Below, piece after piece: positions 1 to 8,961 of a stretch of DNA of 64,000 nucleotides. Location: assembly GCF_027924405.1 (NCBI RefSeq), contig NZ_AP026978.1, positions 6,262,001 to 6,326,000 on the forward strand. The letters run 5' to 3'. Within the stretch, counting starts at the first letter, position 1, and every line of letters starts with the position of its first letter. The DNA comes from Nocardia sputorum. Its GTDB lineage: Bacteria; Actinomycetota; Actinomycetes; Mycobacteriales; Mycobacteriaceae. The notes below the pieces were generated by a model. It was not told where the DNA came from and made no database searches. It saw nothing but the letters and a program-made list of their open reading frames with translations. The position numbers and the translations under genes were made by a program.

Positions 1-1137
1 ACCGACCCGGATCTGGTTCTGGATCAGCTCGCCCACGGTGCGCAGTCGACGGTTGCCGAAGTGGTCGATGTCGTCCACTTCCACCGGGACCTCGACGCCG
101 CCGGGAGCGGTCATGGTCTTGTCACCGGAGTGCAGGCGCACCAGGTACTCGATGGTGTTGACGATGTCTTCCTTCGTCAGCACCGAACCGACGACCTGCT
201 CGCCCAGGTGGATGCCCAGCTTCTTGTTGATCTTGTAGCGACCCACGCGCGCCAGGTCGTAGCGCTTCTCCTTGAAGAACAGATTCTCCAGCAGGGTCTG
301 CGCCGACTCCTTGGTCGGCGGCTCGCCCGGACGCAGCTTGCGGTAGATGTCCAGCAGCGCCTCGTCCTGGCCCGCGGTGTTGTCCTTCTCCAGGGTCGAC
401 ATCATGATCTCGGAGAAGCCGAAGCGCTCGACGATCTCCTCGGTGGTCCACCCCAGCGCCTTGAGCAGCACGGTGACCGGCTGGCGGCGTTTGCGGTCGA
501 TGCGCACACCCACGGTGTCGCGCTTGTCCACGTCGAACTCCAGCCACGCACCGCGCGACGGGATCACCCGCACGCTGTGCAGGTCCTTCTCCGTGCCCTT
601 GTCCACACTGTGGTCGAAGTACACACCCGGCGAACGCACCAGCTGCGACACCACGACGCGCTCGGTGCCGTTGATGATGAACGTGCCCTTGTCGGTCATC
701 ATCGGGAAATCACCCATGAAGACCGTCTGGCTCTTGATCTCACCGGTGTTGTTGTTGATGAACTCCGCCGTCACGAACAGCGGAGCCGCATACGTCATGT
801 CCTTGTCTTTGCACTCGTCGATCGAGGCCTTGACCTCCTCGAAGCGCGGATCGGAGAAGGACAGCGACATGGAGCCGGAGAAGTCCTCGATCGGAGACAG
901 CTCCTCGAGCACCTCCTCGAGGCCACCGACTAGGCCGACGTCGCCGCGAGCGGCCGCGCGCTCGCGCCAATCCGGCGAACCGATCAACCAGGCGAACGAT
1001 TCCGTTTGTAGGTCGAGAAGCCCGGGCACCTCCAAGGGTTCACGGATCTTCGCGAAAGACACCCGCAACGGGGCTCCGGGGATTCCGGCAACTGCCTTGG
1101 TCTGGGTGGAGACTGCCAAGATGCGTCCTTCCAGCAC
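1..1137 (-). CDS. rpoB: RNA polymerase beta subunit, N-terminal part (cut by window edge)
   Basis: First 379 codons of the beta subunit of RNA polymerase, the enzyme core for all transcription. The frame stays open from GTG at 1137 to base 1 and reads as the conserved RpoB N-terminus: opening [10 protein letters not shown], then [30 protein letters not shown] and [14 protein letters not shown], ending at QNQIRVG. The GTG start fits the usual actinobacterial MLEG beginning. The rifampicin pocket and catalytic part lie outside the window. Context is the canonical rplJL-rpoB neighbourhood, but a mce operon lies between rplL and rpoB, and rpoB has its own promoter about 170 bp upstream. Nocardia can carry a second rpoB copy; synteny suggests this is the housekeeping one. 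Confidence 0.97.
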   Translation of the reverse strand, partial: MLEGRILAVSTQTKAVAGIPGAPLRVSFAKIREPLEVPGLLDLQTESFAWLIGSPDWRERAAARGDVGLVGGLEEVLEELSPIEDFSGSMSLSFSDPRFEEVKASIDECKDKDMTYAAPLFVTAEFINNNTGEIKSQTVFMGDFPMMTDKGTFIINGTERVVVSQLVRSPGVYFDHSVDKGTEKDLHSVRVIPSRGAWLEFDVDKRDTVGVRIDRKRRQPVTVLLKALGWTTEEIVERFGFSEIMMSTLEKDNTAGQDEALLDIYRKLRPGEPPTKESAQTLLENLFFKEKRYDLARVGRYKINKKLGIHLGEQVVGSVLTKEDIVNTIEYLVRLHSGDKTMTAPGGVEVPVEVDDIDHFGNRRLRTVGELIQNQIRVG

Positions 1138-1304
1138 CTCATGCGCGTCGCGTGGTGGTCCGCGACCGTCGCTCTGTCTGCTACGAATTCCGCTGGTTAC
1201 TACCCGAACGAAACTCGAACAGGCAACGACGGAAGTAACACCGGAAGGGTGAACTTACGTGTGCGAATCGAGGTATGGACAGGAGGCAGCCAGCGCAACG
1301 TCCA

Positions 1305-1334
1305 AACCTACACCCAAGTACACGGGGGTGTCAA
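1305..1334 (-). promoter_or_regulatory. Likely rpoB promoter in the 1138-1546 gap
   Basis: On the minus strand TTGACA (1329-1334) is followed by an 18-bp spacer and TAGGTT (1305-1310), a good sigma-A-type promoter. It would give a leader of about 160 nt before the rpoB GTG. The rest of the 409-bp gap between rpoB and the last mce-associated gene shows no convincing gene; short ORFs there have no ribosome-binding site or protein-like composition. Confidence 0.65.
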
Positions 1335-1546
1335 AGTACCACCCGTGTGATCGTCCACATGGCTGGCGCGCCGGGCCGAATTCGCTGGCTGCGTCCTGAG
1401 CCGCGGTGCGCTGAGAGCCACTGTGACAGCTGCCGCTGTTGTGAATAGCGTGACGGTTCGGGCGAAACTCGTCAAGTGGCAGGCCCGGCGGGGCACCCGG
1501 CGAGATCGCCTGGCGCGCTGTGTCATCCCGGCCGATGTGGTGGCTG

Positions 1547-2284
1547 TTACTGATCGACGATGTCGCTGGCCAGCCAGCGGCCGTCCACCTTCTGCATGTG
1601 CAGGACCACCGGCCCCGCGACGCTCTGCTGCGCCACGCCGTCCTTGGTGGCGCTGACCACCAAGTTGACGATCAGCTCCGCGCGATCATCAGTGAGCAAT
1701 GTCACAGCAATCGGGTCGGCTTTCGCATCCGCGCTGGTCTGAGCCTGTTTCACGGCCGAGATGGTGGTGTCGGCATACTTGTCCAGGTCGGCGAGCATCT
1801 TTCCGGTGAGCACCTGCTTCGCGGTGTCCCGATAGCCGTCGATGTGCTTGACGTCGTAGGCGTAGACGGTCCGCAACGCGTTGTCAGCCGCCGCCCGCAC
1901 TTCTTGCGTCGCCTCGTTGTCCACGTACGCCTTGTTCGACGTGTCCACCCCCGGCTTCTGCGCGGCGAACCAGGCGAAACCACCGAGCAGGAGCGCGGCG
2001 AGCAACAAGGCCGCGGTGACGCCCCAGCGCGGTCGTCCGGTCGTGCGCCGCCGTGGACGGTCGTTGCCGCGCGACACGATCTTGCGCCACGACGAACCGG
2101 CCGCGTCCCTAGGACGCTGCTCGGCGGGGCGGGTGTCCGGCTCCGCGGCGGGCCGCGAAACGCCCGCCACGCGCGGTTTGCGGGCTGTTCCTGGCCGTTC
2201 GCTGCGCGGGGCGGCGGCGCGGGCCTGCTCCGTGGCGGGCCTGCGCTTGGAGGTGACCCGGTTGACCGGTCGGCGAGACGTCAT
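1547..2284 (-). CDS. Mce-associated membrane protein (second of two)
   Basis: A 245-residue protein with a long basic, Arg/Pro-rich cytoplasmic N-terminus (1-86), one membrane helix (about 88-108) and an extracytoplasmic alpha/beta domain of about 130 residues. This is the layout of the Mam/Mas proteins found at the 3' ends of actinobacterial mce operons, which are thought to stabilise or assist the Mce lipid importer. It starts 9 nt after the sister Mam gene stops, so the two are one transcription unit. No enzyme motif is visible. Family membership rests on architecture and position; individual function is unknown. Confidence 0.85.
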   Translation of the reverse strand: MTSRRPVNRVTSKRRPATEQARAAAPRSERPGTARKPRVAGVSRPAAEPDTRPAEQRPRDAAGSSWRKIVSRGNDRPRRRTTGRPRWGVTAALLLAALLLGGFAWFAAQKPGVDTSNKAYVDNEATQEVRAAADNALRTVYAYDVKHIDGYRDTAKQVLTGKMLADLDKYADTTISAVKQAQTSADAKADPIAVTLLTDDRAELIVNLVVSATKDGVAQQSVAGPVVLHMQKVDGRWLASDIVDQ

Positions 2285-2293
2285 GGGTTCCTC

Positions 2294-3025
2294 CTACGAT
2301 CCCGGCTTCGGCGCGGCCGGCGGCTGGTCGGCCGCCGATGCGGGGGTCGGCGCGGTGGGGCCTCCGCTGAGCAACACCGGCTGGCTCAGCGAGGAGATCT
2401 GCTCGGCCTTCCAGACCTCGCCGTCCTTGGCCAGGTCGACCGTCCAGGTGTAGCGGTAGTCGGCGGACGGCTTGTCCTTGCCCTTCTCGGTGACCTGCAG
2501 CACGACCAGCGCCGATGCCTTGTCCTGCTCGCTGTTGAGCGAGGTGAGCGCGGCGCCGAGCACCTTCGAGGTCATCCCGACCCCGCTCTGCTGGGCCATC
2601 TGCTCGGCCTGGTCCTTGTTCTTCGTGGCCGAATCCAGCAGCGCGCCGGTCATCGAGGTCCGGGCCAACGCCAGCGAGCCGGGCACGTCGTCGAGGTTCA
2701 TCGAGGTCATGTTGAGCGCGGCTTGGCGCGCGGCGTCGAGCGCGGTGTCCCTGGCGTCACCGCGCGGGCCGTCGGTGAGCGCGGACCGCACCCAGCCCGC
2801 CCCGAACCATGCGGCGTTGATCAACGCGATCACCAGCAACACGGCCGAGCAGACCAAAGCCACTCGGCTCAGCGCGGACGCGCCACCCGGGTGCTCGGTC
2901 GCGCCGCCGGCCTGTTCGGCCGTGGCCTTCCGATCACCGGCGGCCGGCTGCGCGGACGACGCGGGCGCGGTCGTCTCGGTATCCGGCGACGCCTGGTCGG
3001 ATCGCTTGGTCAGGTCGGCGGTCAC
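2294..3025 (-). CDS. Mce-associated membrane protein (first of two)
   Basis: A 243-residue protein with a disordered Ala/Thr/Gln-rich N-terminus, one membrane helix (about 54-76), and a C-terminal extracytoplasmic domain like its downstream neighbour; the tail is Pro/Ala-rich. It probably anchors in the inner membrane beside the Mce complex. The chosen start is GTG at 3025, which overlaps by 4 nt (GTGA) the stop of a 26-codon ORF that itself follows a TAGGGT hexamer, so translation may be coupled to that short ORF. It sits 106 bp after mceF, the largest gap inside the operon, consistent with an internal promoter. Start choice is moderately secure. Confidence 0.85.
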   Translation of the reverse strand: MTADLTKRSDQASPDTETTAPASSAQPAAGDRKATAEQAGGATEHPGGASALSRVALVCSAVLLVIALINAAWFGAGWVRSALTDGPRGDARDTALDAARQAALNMTSMNLDDVPGSLALARTSMTGALLDSATKNKDQAEQMAQQSGVGMTSKVLGAALTSLNSEQDKASALVVLQVTEKGKDKPSADYRYTWTVDLAKDGEVWKAEQISSLSQPVLLSGGPTAPTPASAADQPPAAPKPGS

Positions 3026-3102
3026 GACAGCGTCTCGCCGTCGGTCGGCTCGGTCGCGCTCCAGGGCCGGGTGGCCGTGGTTCGCTCGCTCCAGTCACTC
3101 AC
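3022..3102 (-). CDS. Candidate 26-residue leader ORF overlapping the Mam gene
   Basis: GTG at 3102 opens a 26-codon frame beginning MSDWSERTTATRP and ending with TGA at 3022-3024, inside the GTGA that starts the Mam gene. A TAGGGT hexamer (3110-3115) lies 7 nt upstream of the GTG with no Shine-Dalgarno, the spacing expected for a leaderless transcript. The first 27 nt closely resemble the start of the short ORF before menE. It may be a coupling leader peptide or a repeat that supplies a start codon. No function can be assigned; expression is unproven. Confidence 0.4.
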   Translation of the reverse strand: MSDWSERTTATRPWSATEPTDGETLS

Positions 3103-3131
3103 GCGAGACACCCTAACGTCATTGCTCCTGG

Positions 3132-4373
3132 TCACCGCTTCGGCGTGACCCCCAGCAGGGTCGACAACTGCACAGCGACCGGATTCAGGTTCAGCTTTTC
3201 CGGATCGGTCTTCGGGTTGGAGTCCCAGGGCTGGACGATGGCCGGATCGGCCAGCTCGGCGCGCTCGCCACCCCGGACGGCGGTCGGATTACCGAACGGC
3301 ACAAGACATTTGGCGTCCTTGTTGAACGGGAACTCGTCGCGCGTGTCGTCGAAGTTCGGGTTCTGCGCCTTCATCTGTTCCAAAATCCGGTGCGTGCCCT
3401 CGTAGCCCACCGTACAGGCGGGCGGATTGTTGGTCTCGAGCACCAGACCGAAGTGGCTGGTCCCGTCGCCGGGCGCGGTCGAGGACCCGCCCACCGACAG
3501 CTGCGGGAGCATCTGCAGCAGCGGCTTGATCGCGTAGAACTTCGGCGAGATCACCTGCAACAGCAGCCGCAGGTTGGTCAGGTCCTGGGTGAGCGAGCCG
3601 CCGCTCTCGTCGATCAGCGCGCCGAGCTGCTCGCCCGCGTCGGTTCCGGTGCCGATGAGCCTGCGCACGTCGGGGTCGCTGGAGCGCAGCTGGGCGGTGA
3701 GCTTGTCCAGGCCGTCGCTGAACTCGCGGATGGCCGCGGACTGCTCGGCCTGGGTGCCGAGTGCGACGCGGCCGTCGCGGATCAGCTGGATCGTCTGCGG
3801 CAGGGTCGCGTGGAAGGTCTCGGTGAACTTGTTCAGCGAGTCGATCAGCACCTGCAGATCGTCGCCCTTGCCGTCGAACGCCTTGCCCAGCTCGCGGACC
3901 GTCGTGTTGAGCGCGGCCAGGTCCACCGAGCCCGCGAAGGTGTCCACGCTGGACACCAGTTCCTCGACCGGCACCGGCAGGGTCGCCGAGGTGATCACCG
4001 AGTTGTCCCGCAGATACGGGCCTTCGTCCGAATCGGGCTGCAAGTCGACGTACTGCTCGCCGATCGCCGATCGATTGGCCACCACGGCCTTCGCCGACGC
4101 CGGGATCTTCGGCGCGCTCGTGTCGATGACGAGATTCATCACCACGCCCTCGCCGGTGAGCTCCAGTTCACCGACCCGGCCGACCGGGACGCCGCGGTAG
4201 GTCACCTCGGCGCCCTTGTAGATGCCACCGGTCTGCGCCGCGCGCAGCTTCACCGTGTACTCGTTGAGCCCGAACATGTGGTCGAGCCGGATGTACTTGC
4301 CGCCGACATAGACGACACCGAGCACCGCGATCACCACGAACGCGATGAGCTGCCACCGCACCAGACGGGTCAT
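3132..4373 (-). CDS. mceF: MCE family protein MceF
   Basis: Last of six MCE-domain proteins of the lipid importer. It has 413 residues, one N-terminal membrane helix (about 6-26), an MCE/MlaD domain (about 38-115, including TYRGVPVGRVGELEL), then a long helical region and a Pro-rich C-terminus. By analogy with known Mce complexes the six subunits assemble as a hetero-hexamer whose helices form a tube for hydrophobic substrates across the periplasm. The ATG at 4373 overlaps the mceE stop (ATGA). A longer in-frame read-through upstream is an artefact, because it runs through mceE in a wrong frame. Confidence 0.95.
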   Translation of the reverse strand: MTRLVRWQLIAFVVIAVLGVVYVGGKYIRLDHMFGLNEYTVKLRAAQTGGIYKGAEVTYRGVPVGRVGELELTGEGVVMNLVIDTSAPKIPASAKAVVANRSAIGEQYVDLQPDSDEGPYLRDNSVITSATLPVPVEELVSSVDTFAGSVDLAALNTTVRELGKAFDGKGDDLQVLIDSLNKFTETFHATLPQTIQLIRDGRVALGTQAEQSAAIREFSDGLDKLTAQLRSSDPDVRRLIGTGTDAGEQLGALIDESGGSLTQDLTNLRLLLQVISPKFYAIKPLLQMLPQLSVGGSSTAPGDGTSHFGLVLETNNPPACTVGYEGTHRILEQMKAQNPNFDDTRDEFPFNKDAKCLVPFGNPTAVRGGERAELADPAIVQPWDSNPKTDPEKLNLNPVAVQLSTLLGVTPKR

Positions 4374-5608
4374 CGCGGACCACTCCCTACGCCTAGTTGC
4401 TCGAGGATCGCCCCGACCGGACCGGGCACGCCGGGTGCGGGCGGCTGCGCCATCAGCGGCGGCAGCGGCAGGATCGACACCGTCGGCCAGCCCGGACGCG
4501 GGCCGTTGCCGTTGTAATACGGATTGGTCGGGTTCACCGGCACAGGCGGGCCGACCGGCGGGATGTACACCGGATCCGGTTTGCCCACACCGAGATTGCT
4601 CAGCGTGACACCGATCTGCTGGTCCACCGACAGCCAGGTGTTCACGCTGCCGCCGAAGGTGCTCTCCAGCGCCGAGTCGGGGAACGGATAGGTCGGGATC
4701 AGCGGGACCGCGGCGACCAGATCCGGCGCCGACCGGCCCAGCTCCTGCAAGGTCGGCCGCAGCGAGGTGAGATCGCGGATCAGGTCGTCCTTCGACGTGT
4801 TCAGCACGTCGAAGCCCGCCGCACCGAGCCGGTCCAGCTGCGCGAGCAGCGCGACCAGTTGCGGGCGCTGCTCTTCCAGGATCTTGATGCCCTGGGGCAA
4901 CTGGTCGAGGATCTTGCCGATCTGATCGGTCTGCTTGCTCACCCGGCTGCTGAGCACGTCGAGGCCGTCCAGCGCGCGGGTGATGTCGTCCACCTGCTGG
5001 TTCAGGCCGCCGATCAGCGTGTTCGCCTGCTCGATCAGCGAGCGCACCCGGTCTTCGCGACCGCCGAGGGTCTTGTTCAGTTCGGTGACGATCGGCTGCA
5101 ACTGCGCGACGCCGCCGCCGTTGAGCAGCAGCGACAGCGCGCCCAGCACCTGCTCGACCTCGGTGGCGTGCCGGGTGCGGTCGACCGGGATGACCGAGCC
5201 GTCGGCCAGCCTGCGGGGCTCCGGATCGGCGGCGGGCTTGGACAGTTCGATGAACTTCTCGCCGAGCAGATTCGATTGCCGGACCTCGGCGCGCGCGTTC
5301 GCGGGCAGGTCCACCGACGAGTTGACCACGGTGCGCACCGTGGCGGTCCACTGGTCCTTGCCGATGCTGATCTTCTCGACCCGCCCGACCGGCACCCCCT
5401 CTACCTTGACCGCCGACTGCGGCACCAGGTCCAGGACGTCGTCGAACTGGATGTCGATGTGCATCGGGTGCTCGCCCACGTCCGCGCCGCCGGGCAGCGG
5501 CACGCTGTAGATGCCGTCGGCGGCGCACGAGGTGACCAGCGCGGCGGACAATCCCAGTGCCACGGCCGCGCCCAGCCCGCGCGCGACGAAACGGATTCGG
5601 ATGCTCAT
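4370..5608 (-). CDS. mceE: MCE family lipoprotein MceE
   Basis: 412 residues. The N-terminus is a lipoprotein signal: basic MSIRIRFVAR, hydrophobic core, lipobox LVTSC with the lipidated Cys at about 28. This is the expected difference of MceE from the other Mce subunits, which keep an uncleaved helix. The MCE domain follows (about 45-125), then a coiled/helical stretch and a Pro-rich tail with NPTNPYYNGNGP. It probably docks the Mce tube on the membrane by its lipid. Its ends overlap mceD and mceF by 4 nt each, so translation is coupled. Confidence 0.95.
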   Translation of the reverse strand: MSIRIRFVARGLGAAVALGLSAALVTSCAADGIYSVPLPGGADVGEHPMHIDIQFDDVLDLVPQSAVKVEGVPVGRVEKISIGKDQWTATVRTVVNSSVDLPANARAEVRQSNLLGEKFIELSKPAADPEPRRLADGSVIPVDRTRHATEVEQVLGALSLLLNGGGVAQLQPIVTELNKTLGGREDRVRSLIEQANTLIGGLNQQVDDITRALDGLDVLSSRVSKQTDQIGKILDQLPQGIKILEEQRPQLVALLAQLDRLGAAGFDVLNTSKDDLIRDLTSLRPTLQELGRSAPDLVAAVPLIPTYPFPDSALESTFGGSVNTWLSVDQQIGVTLSNLGVGKPDPVYIPPVGPPVPVNPTNPYYNGNGPRPGWPTVSILPLPPLMAQPPAPGVPGPVGAILEQLGVGSGPR

Positions 5609-6873
5609 CGCTCCCCTCCCTGCGACGGCGGAAGCCGGTCCGAAGGCGTGCCGGGCACCGTGCCCGGCACCGGGTCACGCTGCTGGTTCTCGCCGCTGAG
5701 GATGCCGAACGGCAGATTCAGCGTCGGGGTCTGCACCCCGGCGGTGATCTGGTCGGTGATCTCCTTGCAGTGGTCGAGGATCGGCCGCATCTGCCTGCCG
5801 AGCGCCTCGAACTTGGAATCGCCGGGCTTCAGTTTGGACAGGTCGAGCATCTTGCACACCACGCCGAACGGGTCCTGCAGTTCAGGGAAGTTGGCGCGCA
5901 TGTCCAGCGTGCCCGATTCGGCATTGTGCACGTTGATCAGGTTGCTCAACGCCACCGGCAGGACCGGCAGCAGGGCGGCCACGTCGTTGCGCTGATCGGA
6001 CAACGTCTGGGTGAGCTGGATGAGCCCTTCGGCATTGCTCGCGATCAGGTCCCGGTTGTCGTCGATGAAGCGGGCGACGTCGCCCAGCGCGATCGACAGC
6101 AGATGCAGTGCCGCTCCGAGATCTTCGCGCTCGTCGGCGAGGAACGTCGACAGATCGGCCAGCTGGGTGTTGAACTGCCGCACCTGCTGGTCGTTCTGCG
6201 CCAACATGGTGATGAACGCCTGCAGGTTCTTGACCGTGTCGAAGATGTCGCCGCGCGCGTCCGAGAGGTAGCGGGCCGCCCTGGACAACTGGGTCAGGCT
6301 GTTGGCCAGCGCCTCGCCGTTGCCGGCCAGGTTCGCCGCGCCGGTGCGCACCAGCTCGTTCACCGCGCCCTCGGCGTTGGCGCCGTTGGGTCCCAGTGCG
6401 TCCGAGAGCTCGGTGATGCTCTTGTACAGCTGGTCCACTTCGACCGGCGTCGCCGTGCGCTCGCGCGGAATGGTCGCTTCCCGCGCCATCTTCGGGCCGC
6501 CGGTGTAGGCGGGCGTGAGCTGGATGTAGCGGTCCGACACGATCGAGGGCGTGATCTGAGCGGCTCGCGCACCCGCGGGCACGTCGTACTTGCGGTCCAC
6601 GCTCATCACGATCTTCACCTGATCGCCCTGCGGCTCCACCGAATCCACCGAGCCGACCGGCACGCCGAGAATCCGGACGTCCGAGCCCTCGTAGATGCCG
6701 ACCGAGCGATCGAAGTACGCGGTGATCTTGGTGGTGGTCAGCCGGTTGAACAGCCACCACAGCACCACCGCCACCAGCACGGCGAGGACGAGCACCAGCG
6801 CGATGCCCACCTTGGCGCCGCGGCTGGAGCCGCGCACCGCACCGACCGGATCGCTACGCCAGTTGTCCGCCAC
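5605..6873 (-). CDS. mceD: MCE family protein MceD
   Basis: 422 residues: short cytoplasmic N-terminus, membrane helix (about 21-42), MCE domain (about 48-125, with DVRILGVPVGSVDSV), a long helical domain and a disordered Pro/Gln/Arg-rich C-terminus. Structural subunit of the Mce lipid importer. Start is GTG at 6873, one base after the mceC stop; its ATGA-type overlap with mceE shows coupled translation. Substrate cannot be read from sequence; known mce systems carry fatty/mycolic acids, cholesterol or related lipids. Confidence 0.95.
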   Translation of the reverse strand: MADNWRSDPVGAVRGSSRGAKVGIALVLVLAVLVAVVLWWLFNRLTTTKITAYFDRSVGIYEGSDVRILGVPVGSVDSVEPQGDQVKIVMSVDRKYDVPAGARAAQITPSIVSDRYIQLTPAYTGGPKMAREATIPRERTATPVEVDQLYKSITELSDALGPNGANAEGAVNELVRTGAANLAGNGEALANSLTQLSRAARYLSDARGDIFDTVKNLQAFITMLAQNDQQVRQFNTQLADLSTFLADEREDLGAALHLLSIALGDVARFIDDNRDLIASNAEGLIQLTQTLSDQRNDVAALLPVLPVALSNLINVHNAESGTLDMRANFPELQDPFGVVCKMLDLSKLKPGDSKFEALGRQMRPILDHCKEITDQITAGVQTPTLNLPFGILSGENQQRDPVPGTVPGTPSDRLPPSQGGER

Positions 6874-6874
6874 G

Positions 6875-7885
6875 TCAGTTACCTCCCAAGGTGCGGATCG
6901 GCTGACGGTAGCCGGGGATTTCGGGCAGTGCGGGCGGCACCACGTTGACGATCACCGCGTCGAACCAGCGCCCGGTGCCGAGCACGCTGGCGTAGAGGCT
7001 GTAGAACGGCGCCGCGAGTTCGAGCGTCTTGGAGATGTTCTGCTGATTGGCGTTGAGCAGATCGATGGAGGCGCGCAGATTCGTCAGCGCGGGCCCGATC
7101 TGCTGCTCGTTGTCGTGCACGAGCGCGCTCAACTCCGCCGATACCGTTCTGGCGCCCGCCAGCAGCTGCTTGATGGACTGCTGCCGGATGTTCAGCTCGG
7201 CCAGCAGCTGACCGCCGTTGCCGAGCAGCCGCTCGAACTGCGCGTTGCGGTCGGCCAGGATCTGGGTGGTCTGCCTGGTCGCGGCGAACAGCTTCTTCAG
7301 CTCCTGATCGCGCTTGGCCAGCGTCTCCGACAGCCGGGCCACACCGTCGATGGAGCCACGGATCTCCGGCGGCGTCGTCTCGAACGCCTCCGACAGCACC
7401 TGCATGCTCTTGGCCAGCTGCGTGGTGTCGATCTGATCGATGGTGCGCGCGGCGTCGGTGAACGCGTCCACCACGTCGTACGGGGACACCGTGCGCGAGA
7501 GCGGGATCCGCGAACTCGGCGTGGCCGGTTTCGAGCCCCTCGGGTCGAGCGCGAGGTACTTCTGTCCGAGCAGCGTCTTGATCTGGATGGACGCGGTGGT
7601 CTCGTTGCCGATCCAGGTGTCCTTGGTGCGGAAGTCCACGAGCACCCGGTCACCGTCGAGCCGGACGTCGGAGACCGAGCCGACCTTGACGCCCGCCACC
7701 CGGACTTCGTTGCCCTTCTTCAGACCCGCCGCCTCGCTGAATTCCGCGGTGTACTTGGTCCCGGCCCCGATGATCGGCAACCGATCCAGGAAGAAAGCCG
7801 ACATCGTCACCAACAGCACGACGGCGATGCCGAGCGCGCCCAGGAACGCCGGGCTGCGCTTGCCGAGCAGAATGCGGTCGTCCAT
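6875..7885 (-). CDS. mceC: MCE family protein MceC
   Basis: 336 residues from ATG 7885, which overlaps the mceB stop as TGATG. The frame is open further upstream, but those residues are a wrong-frame copy of the mceB end, so the MDDRILLGKR start is preferred. A membrane helix (about 13-34) precedes the MCE domain (about 43-125, with EVRVAGVKVGSVSDV), followed by a helical coil and a short C-terminus. Subunit of the periplasm-spanning Mce tube. Slightly shorter than its sisters, without a Pro-rich tail. Confidence 0.93.
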   Translation of the reverse strand: MDDRILLGKRSPAFLGALGIAVVLLVTMSAFFLDRLPIIGAGTKYTAEFSEAAGLKKGNEVRVAGVKVGSVSDVRLDGDRVLVDFRTKDTWIGNETTASIQIKTLLGQKYLALDPRGSKPATPSSRIPLSRTVSPYDVVDAFTDAARTIDQIDTTQLAKSMQVLSEAFETTPPEIRGSIDGVARLSETLAKRDQELKKLFAATRQTTQILADRNAQFERLLGNGGQLLAELNIRQQSIKQLLAGARTVSAELSALVHDNEQQIGPALTNLRASIDLLNANQQNISKTLELAAPFYSLYASVLGTGRWFDAVIVNVVPPALPEIPGYRQPIRTLGGN

Positions 7886-8961
7886 CAGCGAGCCTTCCCA
7901 TGGCAGCGTGGCGCGGCGTTGGTGTACAACGGCTGGTTGATCGTCGGCAGGCCGGCGGGCAGGTTGAGCTGCGGCGCCTCGACGGCGCCCGGACCGACCA
8001 CGATGTCGATGCCGCACAGGTAGAACTGGAACCAGGAGCCGTAACTCGCGGCGCGCCCGAGCTTCTCCATCTTCAGCGGCAGGTTGTACAGCGCCTCGTT
8101 CACCTCGTCCGAACGCTCGTCGAGCGTGCCGGTCAACTGGCTCAGACCCGCGATCGACCCTTGCAGCGTCGGACGCACCGGGACGAGCAGGTCCGAGGTC
8201 GCCGACGTCAGATTCGCCAGCGAGGTCACCGAGCGCCCGATCGTGTCGCGTTCGGCGTTCAGGCCGCTGATCAGCGCCTCGGTGTTCACGATCAACTGAT
8301 CGAACTGGTCGTCGCGCTGGTTCACGGTGTCCAGCACGGCGGTCAGGTTGCGGGTCAGCTCACCGATCACGGCGTCCTTGTCCGCGATCTTGTTGGTCAG
8401 GTTCGCGGTGGTCGCGACCAGATCGTGGATGGTGCCCTGCTCGCCCTGGAAGACCTGGATGATCTCGAAGGACAGCTTGTTCACGTCCTCGGCGGTCAAC
8501 GTCCGGAACAGCGGCCGGAAGCCGTTGAACAGCGTGGTCAGGTTCAGTGCGGGCCTGGTGCGCTCCAGCGGGATGGTGCCGCCCTTGTTCAGCTTGCGGC
8601 CCTGCTCCCCGGTCCCCTGCTCCAGCGCGATGTAGCGCTGGCCGACCAGGTTGCGGTACTTGATCGTGGCGGTGGTCGAGGCGGGCAGCCAATCACGGTC
8701 GGTGAGGTCGAATTCCACCTCGGCCAGCCGCTTGTCCACGATCGAGACGTCGGTGACCTTGCCGACCCGGACGCCGGCGATGCGGACCTCGTCGCCCGGG
8801 TTGAGCGCGGTGACGTCGGTGAATCTGGCCTTGAACCCGGTACCGCCGCCGCCGTAGTTCGCGATGGACAGCGCGAGCACAGTGGTCACGAACAGGGTCA
8901 CCACGACGAAGATGATCAGCTTGGTCAGCGGACCGCCCAAGCCGCGCAGATGCTGCTTCAT
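7885..8961 (-). CDS. mceB: MCE family protein MceB
   Basis: 358 residues: membrane helix (about 13-34), MCE domain (about 42-125, with EVRIAGVRVGKVTDVSI and QRYIAL), long helical region, and a short tail with a Cys pair (FYLCGID, APRCHGK). Structural subunit of the Mce importer. The ATG at 8961 overlaps the mceA stop (ATGA), as is usual within mce operons. Confidence 0.95.
   Translation of the reverse strand: MKQHLRGLGGPLTKLIIFVVVTLFVTTVLALSIANYGGGGTGFKARFTDVTALNPGDEVRIAGVRVGKVTDVSIVDKRLAEVEFDLTDRDWLPASTTATIKYRNLVGQRYIALEQGTGEQGRKLNKGGTIPLERTRPALNLTTLFNGFRPLFRTLTAEDVNKLSFEIIQVFQGEQGTIHDLVATTANLTNKIADKDAVIGELTRNLTAVLDTVNQRDDQFDQLIVNTEALISGLNAERDTIGRSVTSLANLTSATSDLLVPVRPTLQGSIAGLSQLTGTLDERSDEVNEALYNLPLKMEKLGRAASYGSWFQFYLCGIDIVVGPGAVEAPQLNLPAGLPTINQPLYTNAAPRCHGKAR

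Noticed and set aside
61..1252. Long plus-strand frames opposite rpoB
   Set aside because: Antisense shadows; the minus strand encodes conserved RpoB in this region.
1308..1526. 72-codon ORF upstream of rpoB
   Set aside because: It overlaps the predicted rpoB promoter and has no ribosome-binding site or conservation signal I can see.
3132..5678. 848-codon open frame through mceF and mceE
   Set aside because: Its first half is the mceE region in a wrong frame; only the part from ATG 4373 is protein-like (MceF).
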